From Sambucus nigra (taxonomy: Eukaryota > Streptophyta > Magnoliopsida > Dipsacales > Adoxaceae), in the NCBI GenBank assembly GCA_949130495.1, contig OX422215.1, positions 12,935,302 through 12,999,301 on the forward strand: a stretch of 64,000 bases of DNA, read 5' to 3'. Positions 1 through 10,865 of the stretch are shown here, one piece after another. Positions within the stretch are counted from its first letter, which is position 1. Each line of letters opens with the position of its first letter. The notes under the pieces were generated by a model. The model ran no database searches. It was given only the letters and a program-made list of their open reading frames with translations, and was not told where the DNA came from. Made by a program: the position numbers and the translations under genes.

Positions 1-2
1 CT

Positions 3-2165
3 CAAAGAGCCAGTGGTCAAATGAGTTCGTTAATCGGGTTTTTTGCTTTTTGCTCATTAAATCCTTCTGCACGAGTGTATACCTACCAGGAGTTTCCCCA
101 ACATTATGTTTGGAGCTCTAAAACGAAGCTCTAGACTACACAAAAATCATCTGAGTTTGCTATTGGGTGAATGTACTATGCTAGCCCAAATTCTGGAGAA
201 AGGTTTTATTTGCGATTGCTTTTGACCGTTGTTAAAGGGCCCACATCGTTCGAGTTCTTACGCACGATGAATTGTGTATTACACGAGACTTTCAAATCGA
301 CGTGTATAGTGAGGGGATTTCTTGAAGACGATAATGAGTGGGTTCAATGTTTACAAGAGGCATCTATTATGCGCACCGGATATCAGCTTCGACGTCTGTT
401 TGGTGTTATCCTTACACAATGTTTTCCTTTGCATCCGGAGTTATTATGGAATCAATTTTCCATTCATATATGTGATGATCTAATTCATAAGTTACACACA
501 TTATTTTCCATTCAAAATCCAACCGACATCCAAATTGAGGATTATGGTTTGTTTCTTCTAAATGAGGTGCTTCAAGAGTCTGGTAAGAGTTTAAGTGACT
601 TCCCTCCAATGCCTCTGCCAAATTTTAATTGGACAACTATGAGTGGGAATAGATTACTCTCAGAACGTCACCAGTTACAATCGTTAGCAGAGCAAGGTGA
701 TGCACAGTTAGATGTTGATCACCTTAATGATGGACAACGTATAGCTTACTCAGCGATAACATCATCTGTTTTCGAGAATAAGGGGACTACATATTTTTTG
801 AATGGGGGTGCTGGCACCGGAAAAACATTTTTATACAATACAATTGCAATCTTCTGTCGTAGTTTGGGTCATACGGTTATTACAGTCACTTCATCTGGCA
901 TTGCTTCTTTATTATTGGTTGGTGGTCGGACCGCACATTCAACATTTTGCATACCTTTGGACATTCTTGAAAACTCAAACTTTGGATTTACAAAGCAGTC
1001 GATACATGCATAGTTGTTTAAATCAGCTAAACTTATAATATGGGATGAAGTTCCTATGCAACATAGGCATTGTGTTGAGGCTGTAGATAGGACACTACAA
1101 GATATTTGTGATGTTAAAAAGCCATTCGGAGGAATTACAGTAGTTCTTGGCGGTGATTTTCGACAAATCTTACCTGTTATCCCCAGAGGAGTTAGAGAAG
1201 AAATTGTTTTTGCCTCATTAAGGCTATCTGTTCTTTGGAGGCACATCCATGTTTTGACCTTACATATACACATGCGACTAAACCCATTGGAGCCTGAGAC
1301 AATTCAATTCTCTTCATTCTTGGATCAGGTACCGTTATTTACTCTTTTATATTTTTAATAAACTTTGTTCAACCTACTACATGCATTTGACTTTTTTTTG
1401 TAGATTGGATCCAATCCTCTTGAAATTGTATCATTACCTTCCTCAACACAAAAGTCTAATGACGTCCATGATTTAATTGCGAAAGTGTATCCATTGTTGA
1501 ATGTGGGTGGTACCGTTACACCAACCTTCCTCACCGAACGAACAATTCTTTCAGCGCGGAATAACGATGTGACTGCTATAAATAATTTGGCATTGAATAT
1601 CTTCCCGGGTGATACAAAAACTTATTTTGGTGCCGAAAAAATGTGTGATGACGAGTCTGGAAGAGACATACATAGTCAATACCCAAATGAGTTTTTGAAT
1701 TCTCTCAGTCCTTCTGGTTTACCCCTTTTTAAGTTGGAGTTAAAGGTGGGTTCTCCGATAATGCTTTTGAGAAACATTGCTCCGAAGGATGGTCTTTGTA
1801 ATGGCACCCGATTGGTCATTACAAAATGCGGAGAGCATGTTATTGAGGCCCAAATATTAATTGGTGATAAGTGTGGAAATTTAGTATTCATTCTTAGAGT
1901 CTCATTATCTCCTTCATCTGCGGAGATCCCAATAAAAATGACGAGACGCCAATTCCCAATTCGATTGGCATATGCAATGACCATCAACAAATCATAGGGG
2001 CAATCTGTAAAGTTTGTGGGAATTGACTTTCGCACACCAGTTTTTAGTCATGGCTAGTTATATGTAGCATTATCTCGATGCACAAGTGCAAATCGCATTA
2101 CCCTACTTTCTAATGATTGTTCGCTTTCGACAATAAACATTGTGTATCCGGAAGTCCTCTTATAA
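3..2165 (+). pseudogene. Helitron PIF1-like helicase, C-terminal half, decayed
   Basis: A superfamily 1 DNA helicase that would unwind DNA during rolling-circle transposition. One frame stays readable from the window edge to the stop at 2163-2165. Walker A GGAGTGKT is at 804-827, the Walker B-like IIWDE at 1035-1049 and the motif VI-like YVALSRCTS just after 2058. A phase-0 intron at 1329-1403 joins two in-frame exons. Five in-frame stops sit at 132-134, 168-170, 1011-1013, 1995-1997 and 2055-2057. Conserved context suggests they replace Trp, Arg and Gln codons by single transitions. No frameshift is needed, so decay looks recent and mutational rather than structural. Confidence 0.88.
1329..1403 (+). 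other. intron in the Helitron helicase gene
   Basis: GT at 1329-1330 and a T-rich tract ending in AG at 1402-1403. The 75 bases interrupt the helicase reading frame between a Gln codon (1326-1328) and an Ile codon (1404-1406), and both sides continue helicase-like protein in the same frame. Confidence 0.7.
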
Positions 2166-2835
2166 AGCAAGTAGTGTCATTTTTCCTATAAACTACACAT
2201 TTGACCCATTTGTATCATTTTTTGATTTTTTTAACTATTCTTAGGATTGGGAGTCAATGGCAAGGCATCAAGAGCGGATAAATACCCGCAGGTTGCTTAC
2301 ATGGGGTTCTTGCAACAAGGTACTTCGTCTTTAAAATGTTTCTTCTTTTCATTCATTTTAAAAAATTAGTCTTAACTATTAATATTTGTTATAGGTGGTT
2401 GTAAATTGTGCCAATCTTCATATCAAGTACGTCGAGCTAGATACGTGGACATTTCGTAGAGTTATTACGAGGATGTTTCCTGTGAATCCATGATTGACTT
2501 TCAGAAGGCTAATTTTTTTGTAAAGCTTAGGCTTAGAGTTACTACACGTTGTTGGATGATTGCTAAGGATCTTTTTGTATAGTCTGCTAAGGCTTTTCTT
2601 TGTATATTATGCTAAGTCTTTTTTGCTAAGGATGATTATTACATGTTGTTGGATGATTCACAATGTAAGGTTGTTTGATGAATTTAAACTATTTGAATGT
2701 TGTTCGACTATTTATTATTATTTAAACAACGAATAGTCCTAAAAATGAAGGACATTATGACCATTTTTTTAAAAGTAAATCTTGTTTTGTTGGGGAACAC
2801 AATTTTTTTCTTTTTGTAATTACGTACTTTAATAG
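2166..2835 (+). other. Helitron 3' non-coding segment with two exon-like stretches
   Basis: Between the helicase stop and the terminal hairpin the DNA is AT-rich. Two short stretches look exon-like: about 2244-2320, preceded by a T-rich tract ending in AG and followed by GT, and about 2396-2490, preceded by TTGTTATAG. If joined they give a few dozen residues that I do not recognise. They could be a transduplicated host fragment or part of the Helitron's own 3' end. Confidence 0.35.
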
Positions 2836-2863
2836 CGTGCCTTCAGGCACGGGCATACCCTAG
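2836..2863 (+). other. Helitron 3' terminal hairpin and CTAG end
   Basis: Stem CGTGCC (2836-2841), loop TTCA, stem GGCACG (2846-2851): a perfect 6-bp hairpin. Eight bases later comes CTAG (2860-2863) followed by T. This is the canonical Helitron termination structure and fixes the element's 3' boundary. Confidence 0.88.
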
Positions 2864-2929
2864 TATATATATTAGGCAGATGTATATATATAGTTAGATA
2901 TAAATATATATAGAGAGAGAAATGTATAC

Positions 2930-3440
2930 AAAAAATACCTTGAATGGAAGAGGTAAACCGCAAAGTGGAGATCTACAGAGCAAACAAAGGATTAAATGGA
3001 GGTAGGAAGTGAGGGGATTAATCGTGGGAAAAAAATGGGAAAGAGAGTGGGAGAGAGGAATAATGGGCAAGGGATAAGGGGTAATGGAAGAGAGTGGAAG
3101 AGTGTTGTGAAAGTGGAAAAAATGTAGGGAAATGGGAAACGTGGGCAGAAATAAGGGGAAAAGGCTGAGGCGACAGAATCTGGGGAAACGAAATCGCAGA
3201 TTTTAAACCCGGATCGTTCGAACGAGTGATGTCGTTCGAACGATGTCTTTCGAACGAAGTTCCAGAAGCGGATTGGGTATTTCATTATATATCTCGTTAG
3301 AAGTTCGTTCGAACGAACTTTTCGTTCGAACGACATGACGAACGAAGTTCCAGAGAGGAGGTCAGAAATTTCGTTAGAAATCTCATTCGAACGAGAATTT
3401 TTGACGAAAATCAATATTTTAAAATTAAAAATAAAAATGA
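2930..3440 (-). repeat. LTR-like relic rich in TTCGAA palindromes
   Basis: This stretch lies where the 3' LTR of copia element 1 should be. At 3200-3400 it holds repeated CGTTCGAACGA palindromes and TTCCAGA words, the same motif set found in the U3 side of the copia 1 right LTR (10340-10530). The rest does not align convincingly to that LTR, so it may be a strongly diverged or rearranged 3' LTR or another LTR of the same type. An ORF at 2992-3414 on the minus strand only reflects the repeats. Confidence 0.4.
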
Positions 3441-4474
3441 GATATTTTTAAAAATAGCATAAGAACAGGAATTGGGAAGGCCAAAAAGATGCCAAAATAT
3501 GGATTTTAATAGTCGTAGCTTGTGGCAACATATCCAAATAGTGGGAGAGAGAATGTAGGGGTATGGACAATATGAGAGGGAGTTTTTAGCCAAAACAATG
3601 TACAAGTGCGAAATGACAAATAGTATATAAGCGCAATATTCACTCACATTAGCCTTTTGTCAAAAGGAAATATTATTGAACACTTAAACACGAAAGAAAC
3701 AAGCATACAAAATAGATGATTCTCTCGCCAATAATGTCACAATGAGAAAGCAATGAATCGATTAAGTGTGCATGCCCATTGATCTTCAACTTATATCTCC
3801 CATGAGCAACAATAGATTGAGACTATTCTTTTTTAAGAATCAATCAAGCTAATTATTTTGGACTTAGCATTATATCTCATTTTCAATGCTTCTATTTTAA
3901 GGCACACAATCGAGAATGCAAATGGAGGCTTTTCACGTAAAAACTTTATATTTTTCGCAGCCCGAGTCCATTGCTAGAAACGGAAACCAACAGAAATAAT
4001 ATAATCAATTTTTGTTTCAATTCGGGCAATGGATGATCATGCACAATTTTGATTGCTTATAATAGATGTGACAGGATTGAGCAGACAACACCAAATCTCA
4101 CTTTGCAAGTACAATGTGAAAAAGATATCTGCAATATTTCGTGAACGATATGTGCTAAAAGGCAAAGGTGTGAGGAAATCACAGAAATACATATCATAAA
4201 CAAGCATTTTTTAGCACAAGATAAACAAGGTCTAGATTAACTACTCATCAAAGGCCATGTGGACTTGAAAAAAGATAGTGATCTGAATACATTGACCACA
4301 AATCCATATGGACAAAAATTTGTGAAAGCTTTTCTAACCATTCCCTTGTTCCTTGAAAATAAGAAAGATGAAAATATTTTTGTATTTTGAATAAAATATA
4401 TACAAAAGTAATCTAGTTCATAGGTATAAAAATATATAAGAGAAAAAACCTAAACTAGATAAACAGCTTCGATC
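3441..4474 (-). other. 3' non-coding tail of copia element 1
   Basis: This AT-rich kilobase follows the RNase H stop. A segment near 3766-3800 reads almost the same as 22185-22215 in copia element 2 (CCCATTGATCTTCAACTTAT), which shows both tails are homologous. No polypurine tract or LTR edge is recognisable. No gene seen. Confidence 0.6.
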
Positions 4475-5950
4475 TCAATCAATTGGGAAAACCCCAATTG
4501 ATTTCCTAAGGTTTTCAAACCTAAGGGCATCTAGAGGTTTAGTAAAGATATCGGGCAATTGTTGATCAGTAGAAACGAAGCTTAGAGAAACTATTTTCTC
4601 TTCAACCAAGTCGCGAATAAAATATTCACGGATCCTAATATGCTTGGTTCTAGAGTGTTGAACGGGATTACGGGAATTGTGAATGGCACTAGTATTGTCG
4701 CAATAGATAGTTATAGTGATTTGAGAGATACCGTAATCTTCCAACATTTGTTTCATCCAAATGAGTTGAGTGCAACAACTCCCGGCGGCTATGTGCTCGG
4801 ACTCCATCGTGGACAAAGAAATAGAATTTCTTTTCTTGCTCATCCATCAGACAAGTGCGCTTCCAAAATAGAAACAACCGCCAGAAGTATTTTTGCATCC
4901 ATCAACATCTCCTACCCAATCAATGTCTGAATATGCCAATAGACAATCATTTGTGTCGAAAGAATACCAAATTCCAAAAGACAGGGTCCCACTAACATAT
5001 GTGATAATACGTTTAATATCAAGTAAATGAGACTCTTTTGGGGCGGCTTGATAATGGGCACAAACTCCTACGCTAAAGGAAATATTCGGACGGCTAGTGG
5101 TTAGGTAAAGTAAACTACCTATCATACTTCTAAAAAGTGTGTGCTCTACATCCTTTCCTTCGGTATCCTTACTAAGTTTAATCGATGAACTCATAGGAGT
5201 ACGAGCATGTTTAGCGGATTCGAGTTTAAATTTCTTAACAAGGTCTTTAGCATACTTAGTTTGGAACAAAAATATCCCACTTTTGAGTTGACGAACTTGA
5301 AGACCTAGAAAGAAAGTAACTTCACCTACCATACTCATCTCAAATTCATTGTGCATTTCTTTTGAAAAAATTTGAGTATGTTTATCACATGTAGACCCAA
5401 ACACTATGTCGTCGACATATACTTGAGCAACTAGGATAGCTTTCTCATCACGACGAACGAAAAGTTTCATATCTACTCCCCCTCTCAAAAAGCCATGAGA
5501 AAGGAGATAATAAGTGATTCTTTCATACCAAGCACGGGGTGCAAGTTTCAAGCCATATAGCGCTTTCTTTAGTAAGAAGACATGATTAGGATGCTTTGGG
5601 TCCTCAAACCCTTTCGGTTGTTCAACATAGACTTCTTCTTGAATAATACCATTTAAAAAGGCACTTTTTATATCCATTTGATATAATTTAAATTGGAGGT
5701 GACAAGCTATGGCGAGTAAAAGGCGAACCGATTCTAACCTAGCAACAGGAGAAAAAGTTTCTTCAAAGTCAACAACTTCTATTTGGGTGTATCCTTGTGC
5801 AACCAATCTAGCTTTATTACGAACAATGACACCATTGTCATCCATTTTATTTTTGAAAATCTTTTTGGTGCCAATTACATTTGTATTAAAAAGCCTAGGG
5901 ACTAATTCCCAAACATCATTTTTCTTAAATTGAAACAGTTCTTCTTGCAT
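4475..5950 (-). pseudogene. copia 1 reverse transcriptase and RNase H
   Basis: Copies element RNA into DNA in virus-like particles. The 367-residue reading frame (5950-4847) covers the copia RT (RVT_2 type): catalytic QMDIKSAF at about residues 90-98 and YVDDI at 178-182, both intact. RNase H follows (AYSDIDWVGD, the start of the catalytic set) and continues in the same frame after one TGA at about 4847-4849, through SLSTMESEHIAA to DIFTKPL near the C-terminus, ending at 4475. The RT core looks undamaged apart from that stop; it is the best-preserved domain of this element. Confidence 0.88.
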
Positions 5951-6016
5951 AGAATTAATCCAATGTTCGTATTTTAATGCTTCTTTAAAGTTTTTAGGTT
6001 CAATTTTAGAAGTATA

Positions 6017-7234
6017 TCATAAATAGGTAACTTCATTTTCTAATTGCGCCCTAGTCTTGACACGTACCTCGGGATCTCCTATAATTTTTGAAGTGTCATG
6101 ACTTTTATGCACCAAAGGAGTAGGATCCTTTTTCTTAGTAGGGGTAACAACCAAGTCATTTTGCGATTCAATACTTTTCACATTGGACACAACATCACAC
6201 TCACATGACAAATCTTCCTCATTATCAATTGATGTGGCCGGAGCATCGTGTTTTATGACAACATTAATTGATTCCATGACTTTAGAGCTAATTAAGTTGA
6301 ATACTCTAAAGGCTATACTATTTTGAGAATATCCTAGGAATATACCTTCATCACTCCTTGAGTCAAATTTTCCTAGAAGTTCTATATCTCGAAGAATATA
6401 GCACGGACTACCAAACAATCTAAAGTAGGACAAATTAGGTTTCTTACCCATCCACAATTAATATGGTGTTTTGTTAGTGTTAGGATGCAAATAAACCCTA
6501 TTTACTGTGTGACATGCCGTGTTAACTGCTTCAGCCCAAAACCTACGGGGCACATTTCTTCCTGGGAGCATAGATCTTGCCATTTCTTGGATCGTTCAAT
6601 TTTTTCTTTCAACTATACCATTTTGTTGTGGAGTTCGAACGGCCGAGAATTCATGTTTAATTCATATTTCATCATAAAAGGCATTCACACCGAATTCCTT
6701 AAATTCGGTTCCATTATTACTCCTAAAGCGGTTTATGGTAACACCGTGTTGATTTTGAAGAGTTCTACATTTAACAGTAAGAAAATCAACTGTCTCAGAT
6801 TTTTCTCTTAGAAAGCCTACAATAGAGTACCTAGAAAAATCATCCACCATTACTAATATATATCTTTTTCCTCCTATGCTCTCGGTACGAGTGGGACCCA
6901 TAAGGTCCATGTGTATCAATTCTAAGATACAAGAGGTTGTTATATAGTTTAACTTCATTTGAGGACTTTTAATTTGCTTTCCTAATTGACACGGCCCGCA
7001 AATGGTGGAGGTTGGCTTTCCTAGTGGTGGTAAGCCTCAAACTAGCTCTTTTCTCACTAATCTATCAAGATCTCTAAAGTTTACATGACCTAATCTTTGA
7101 TGCCAAAGATCGGCAGATGAGGCTTTTGCACTATTGCAAACTAAAGATGATTTAGGAATAATTCCATAGCAATTGTCACTAGTTCTAACACCTTGTAAAA
7201 TAGATTCACCTAATTGATCATATACGGTGCACTC
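6017..7234 (-). pseudogene. copia 1 gag-pre-integrase and integrase
   Basis: Minus-strand reading gives the pre-integrase zinc region (LWHQRLGHVNFRDL and CGPCQLGK), the catalytic core from 6958 downward, and the C-terminal part to 6017 with GIFLGYSQNSIAFRVFN. The first catalytic Asp (HMDLMGP) and the Glu region (QQNGIVERKN) are present. The second catalytic Asp of the family motif SDNGTEF is Asn here (codon at 6718-6716), a G to A change that should abolish strand transfer. Further stops interrupt the frame, including at about 6460 and 6595. Confidence 0.82.
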
Positions 7235-7801
7235 CTATTGACTAAATTTAACATCAAGATTTTCATCACATAATTGGCTAATACTTATCAAATTAACCTT
7301 GAGACCATCAACATAAAGGACATTTTCAAGTTTAGGAAACCCAGAGATTTCAATAGATCCTCTACCCATGATCCGAGATTTGTTACCATCCCCAAAAGTG
7401 ACTTTACCATCTTTATAGTTTTCAAGAGTGGTGAATAGACATTTATCACCAATCATATGTCTCGAACAACCACTATCAAAGTACCATTGTGAGGTATTTT
7501 GAGCCTTAAGTGCAACATAAGCAACAAAATCTTTATTAGTATGATTTTTCCTAACCCAAGCTTGAGTTGTTTTCCTTCCTTTGTTGGCTCTAGTGTTATA
7601 ATTGGAATTATTTCCTTGGACTTTAGAAAACCTAAGAAACTCTTCCATTAGACCCTTAGAAGTATTGACTAGATACTCAACTTGACTCTTAAGACTAGTT
7701 AAGGAGCTATAGTGTTGTTTAGAATTTGTGAAATGAGAGTTCTTTCCAATCTTGTAGTAAAAATCTTTAAGATGACCCCGTTTGTGACAATAAGTGCACA
7801 C
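7235..7801 (-). pseudogene. copia 1 protease with preceding zinc knuckle
   Basis: A 188-residue open frame. Its N-terminus holds a zinc knuckle CTYCHKRGHLKDFY in which the last Cys of CX2CX4HX4C is Tyr. The aspartic protease follows: WYFDSGCSRHM (catalytic DSG), FGDGN, GRGSI and the ENVLYVDGLKVNLIS segment that typifies copia proteases. It would cleave the Gag-Pol polyprotein. Open as a stretch, but part of a broken polyprotein. Confidence 0.85.
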
Positions 7802-7888
7802 ATAGGGTTGTTTTGGACCAACTTTTAAACGTTGCTTAGTAGGACTCGTTTTAGAAACATTAGATTTGGTAACAAACTTAGCTACTGG

Positions 7889-9546
7889 TTAGGGTTTGAC
7901 ATTCGATGAATCTCCTTCTTCATATCCTATACCCATTTTCTCTTGATAACCTTTCTCCTTATATCCTAAAACAGGACCTAGAAATAATTTTCCCATTCTA
8001 CGTGAATTATCCTCGAGTGTGACTTTAACTTCACGAGAGGACTCGAGATATTTTTCAAGATGTGGAATTTTCGCTTCGAGAGATTTTCTAATATTTAAAG
8101 ACTCATTAAGATCTTTGTTGACACATTCCAAGGAGATAATTAAGTCACATTTGTCTTTACCTATCAAGATAAGCTTCTTAGAAAGAGATATCCTAATTGC
8201 CTCGAGTTGACTAACTAAAGCCTCATTCTCCTTCAGGTCTTTCAACTCTTTTTCTAAAGTTAAGACTTTAAAGGTTAATCTTTTGTTAACTTTTTGAATA
8301 CGAAGAGATTCAGTGTAAATTTCAGAATAAGTGGATTATAGTTCACTCTCATTTATTTCACTATCACTCTCTTTTTCATCACTACTAGTAGAATGAGTAG
8401 AAACAACCTCAAGATTTTGCTCAGAATTATCAACATTAAGGTATGACACACTTGAATTACTAGCATGGCTTGTCATAAAGCCAGTGAATAGATGGGTTAG
8501 AGTCATCAGAGTCTTCAGAATCATTATAACTGTCACTTAGAGTACCATTGTAAACTGCTTTTTCTTTGCCTTGTCTTTTAAGTTTTGTAGGGCACTCGAA
8601 TGATCTATGACCACGTCCCTCACATTCAAAGAATCTCTCTGAATCATCCTTTTTAAAGTTATATTTGTTGAACTTCTTCGGATCCTGATTATTAAATTTT
8701 TTATTTCCTCCTTTGTTTTTGTTCTCAAATTTTGGTTTTTCAAATTTAGAGTTTTGCTTTTTAAACTAGAGAATTTTTAAAAAAAATTTAGCAAATAAGG
8801 CTATATCATCAAGATCTATATCAGACTCATCAGAATCAGACACATCGACTTTCTTAACTTTTAAGGCAACACCTTTATCTTTGCTTTTGTTATCTTTAGG
8901 AAACAAATCTACTTCATAAGTTTGAAGATCACCACCAAGTTCTTCAAGTTTTAAAGTATTTAAATTTCCTAATGAATTAAGAACAGTGACTTTAGGAATG
9001 AACTGCTTAGGAAGACATCTAAGTATGTTCTTAACAACGCAATTTTCAGGTATTTTTTCACTTAAGTTAAAGCAAGAGTTTACGATATCTGATATACGAG
9101 CATAAAACTCATCAAATGTTTCAGTTTCTTTCATGGTGATCGTTTCAAATTGAGTTGTTAAGTTTTGAAGTTTTGAAGCTTTAACAACACTAGTTCCCTC
9201 ATGAGTAACTTGGAGAATATTCCAAGCTTCCTTTGACATTTAACACGTCATTATATGACGGAATTCATCGGGGGACACGGCACCAAATAAGGCATTTAAA
9301 CCTTTAGAGTTAAAGTTTACACCATTTTAGTTCTTCCTCACACCACTGTTCAACAGGAGTCAAAATAATTTCATCATTAACAACTATAGTAGGAGGGGAC
9401 CATCCTCTTTCAACAGTAACCCAAACACGTTCATCAAGAGATTTAAGGGCAGATTTCATACGTGCTTTCCAATAAGTGTAATTAGTTCCATCAAACAAAG
9501 GTAGTCTATTCGACGAAAACCTATCCATATAACCTCCAGGATTCAT
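7889..9546 (-). pseudogene. copia 1 gag
   Basis: The structural protein of the particle. The start MNPGGYMDRF at 9546 lies just inside the primer site. The N-terminal part (DGTNYTYWKARM, ERVW) and the 157-residue block 9239-8766 (AWNILQ, FDEFYARI, ILRCLPKQF) are the UBN2/Retrotran_gag type of copia elements. Near 8640-8570 another frame holds a zinc knuckle, ECEGRGHRSFEC, whose first Cys is Phe. A predicted coiled coil follows (8245-7889). Frames shift between these blocks and stops occur at about 8760 and 9305. Confidence 0.82.
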
Positions 9547-9567
9547 CTAAATAACTTTTAGAGACTA

Positions 9568-9579
9568 ACTCTGATATCA
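9568..9579 (-). promoter_or_regulatory. primer binding site of copia 1
   Basis: Minus-strand TGATATCAGAGT, 3 bases inside the 5' LTR. It differs by two bases from TGGTATCAGAGC, the initiator-Met tRNA site used by plant copia elements to start minus-strand DNA. Confidence 0.8.
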
Positions 9580-9582
9580 ATT

Positions 9583-10646
9583 TGAAGTTGCAAGGTTATA
9601 TGTTCTTAGTTTATTTCATGGAATACACACACGCAATCCAATTTAAAATTAGCTAAGAAGAGATATTCTCCAATTTTAATTTATGTAGCAGATTCACAAG
9701 TTCGCTAGAACAAATTTCAATTAATGCAATGAGATTGTTAACTTGATTAATTAAAATAAAATTATTCCAATTTTATCAATTTTCTCCTAAGCAAACATCT
9801 ATGTGATTAAATAAAGTAAATTGCGAAAATCGCAACCACACCGCGCCAATGTATGAGGAAAACCCAAATGGGAAAAACCTCAGACGGCTGGGCCTAGACA
9901 AAATCCACTACAAAATAGGTTTTACAAGAGACTCAAAATACTTATAGACATTGACTCACTCAAGTCATGCTTATGCCATCCTCGACCTCCGAATTTGTAG
10001 TACGCGAAGCTCCATTGCATTCCTCGACACTTCTCGTGTCACGGTATCCACTGAACCCCAAAACCACCATCTCCACTAAGCTTGAATGCAGAGATCCACC
10101 GTAAACTTTCTCGTGGAATGTCAAGATGATTGAAGGGGTTTTGTTTCAAAAGTTGAAAATGGTGTTGGAGAATGATTTTACTAAAAAGAGGGAAGTTATA
10201 GAAAATGCTCTCAAGAGGATATGAAACTTCCTAGGTTTTGAAACTGATTTTTGTCCATATATTACAACTAAAAAAGTAGTGGACCAAAACAGTTTTTGTA
10301 AAATAACTGCTGAAAAATAAGTTAAAAATTTCAGATCTGGCAGAACTCGTTCGAACGAGTTATCTAACGGAATTCCAGTGTCGAATTAGATAGGTCGTTA
10401 GAAATCTTGTTCAAACGACATCGTTCGAACAACATTTCTAACAAGCTTCTAACGAGTTTCCAGTATAGCTTGGGGAATGTCGTTAGATCCAGGCCGTTCG
10501 AACGAGCTGGAGAAAACTTCGAACGAGATTTCTGTTTTTTCAAAAAAAACGTTCAAATTAATTTCAAAAATGGTTCTTTATGAAAATTAAATATTTATGA
10601 ACATTACTCTATATGAAAATTTCTCGTTATGAAAAATACTCCAACA
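9583..10646 (-). repeat. 5' LTR of copia 1
   Basis: Read on minus, it starts TGTTGGAG at 10646 and ends ACTTCA at 9583, next to the primer site. TGTTGG starts and CA ends are usual for copia LTRs. The U3 side (10340-10530) is packed with TTCGAA palindromes. The length is 1064 bp. The partner LTR is not recognisable, so the 10646 boundary rests on the TGTTGG motif alone. Confidence 0.7.
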
Positions 10647-10865
10647 CATAAAATTGATTTTGGTCATATACCTTTTAGAAGAGCGAATATGGCATGCATA
10701 TTGATGTCGCGTGAACTTTGGATGCAATGCTCGAATCTTTACCGTTTAATAATGCTTGATGAGGAATGACCCAAAATTATTTTGTCCAACGGAATGTAGC
10801 CAATATAACAAATGACTCGATTGGAAATTTGTCCTTACAACTTCCATGACATTCTGGGCTACCTT
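10647..10865. other. unassigned segment between copia 1 and gypsy A
   Basis: The gypsy A protein similarity stops abruptly near 10866 and the copia LTR starts at 10646. The 219 bases between match neither. A minus-strand ORF runs through it as an extension of gypsy A, but its residues no longer resemble the gypsy linker seen in elements B and C. Confidence 0.4.

Larger units (their letters stand above)
1..2863 (+). mobile_element. Helitron, 3' part (rolling-circle transposon)
   Basis: The window opens inside the helicase gene of a Helitron and reaches its 3' terminus. Seen: a PIF1-like helicase reading frame (3-2165), then non-coding sequence, then a GC-rich hairpin at 2836-2851 followed after 8 bases by CTAG at 2860-2863, with T next. 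Known for the family: Helitrons end in a short hairpin about 10 bases before CTRR and insert between A and T. The Rep nuclease half and the 5' TC end lie outside the window. The reading frame has several stops, so this copy is not autonomous. Confidence 0.85.
3190..10646 (-). mobile_element. Ty1/copia LTR retrotransposon 1, 3' end eroded
   Basis: Read on the minus strand: 5' LTR (10646-9583), primer site, gag, protease, integrase, RT and RNase H in copia order, then a 3' non-coding tail and an LTR-like relic. Coding domains are nearly complete but carry several stops and small frameshifts. The left end cannot be fixed because no sequence matching the two LTR ends is found near 2900-3600. It is a relative of copia element 2 (20376-28718): domain order, gag start and 3' UTR words agree. 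Confidence 0.8.

Noticed and set aside
10340..10530. Heat-shock elements in copia LTRs
   Set aside because: TTCGAA places TTC directly against GAA; the heat-shock consensus needs GAA and TTC separated by two bases, which is not the repeated pattern.
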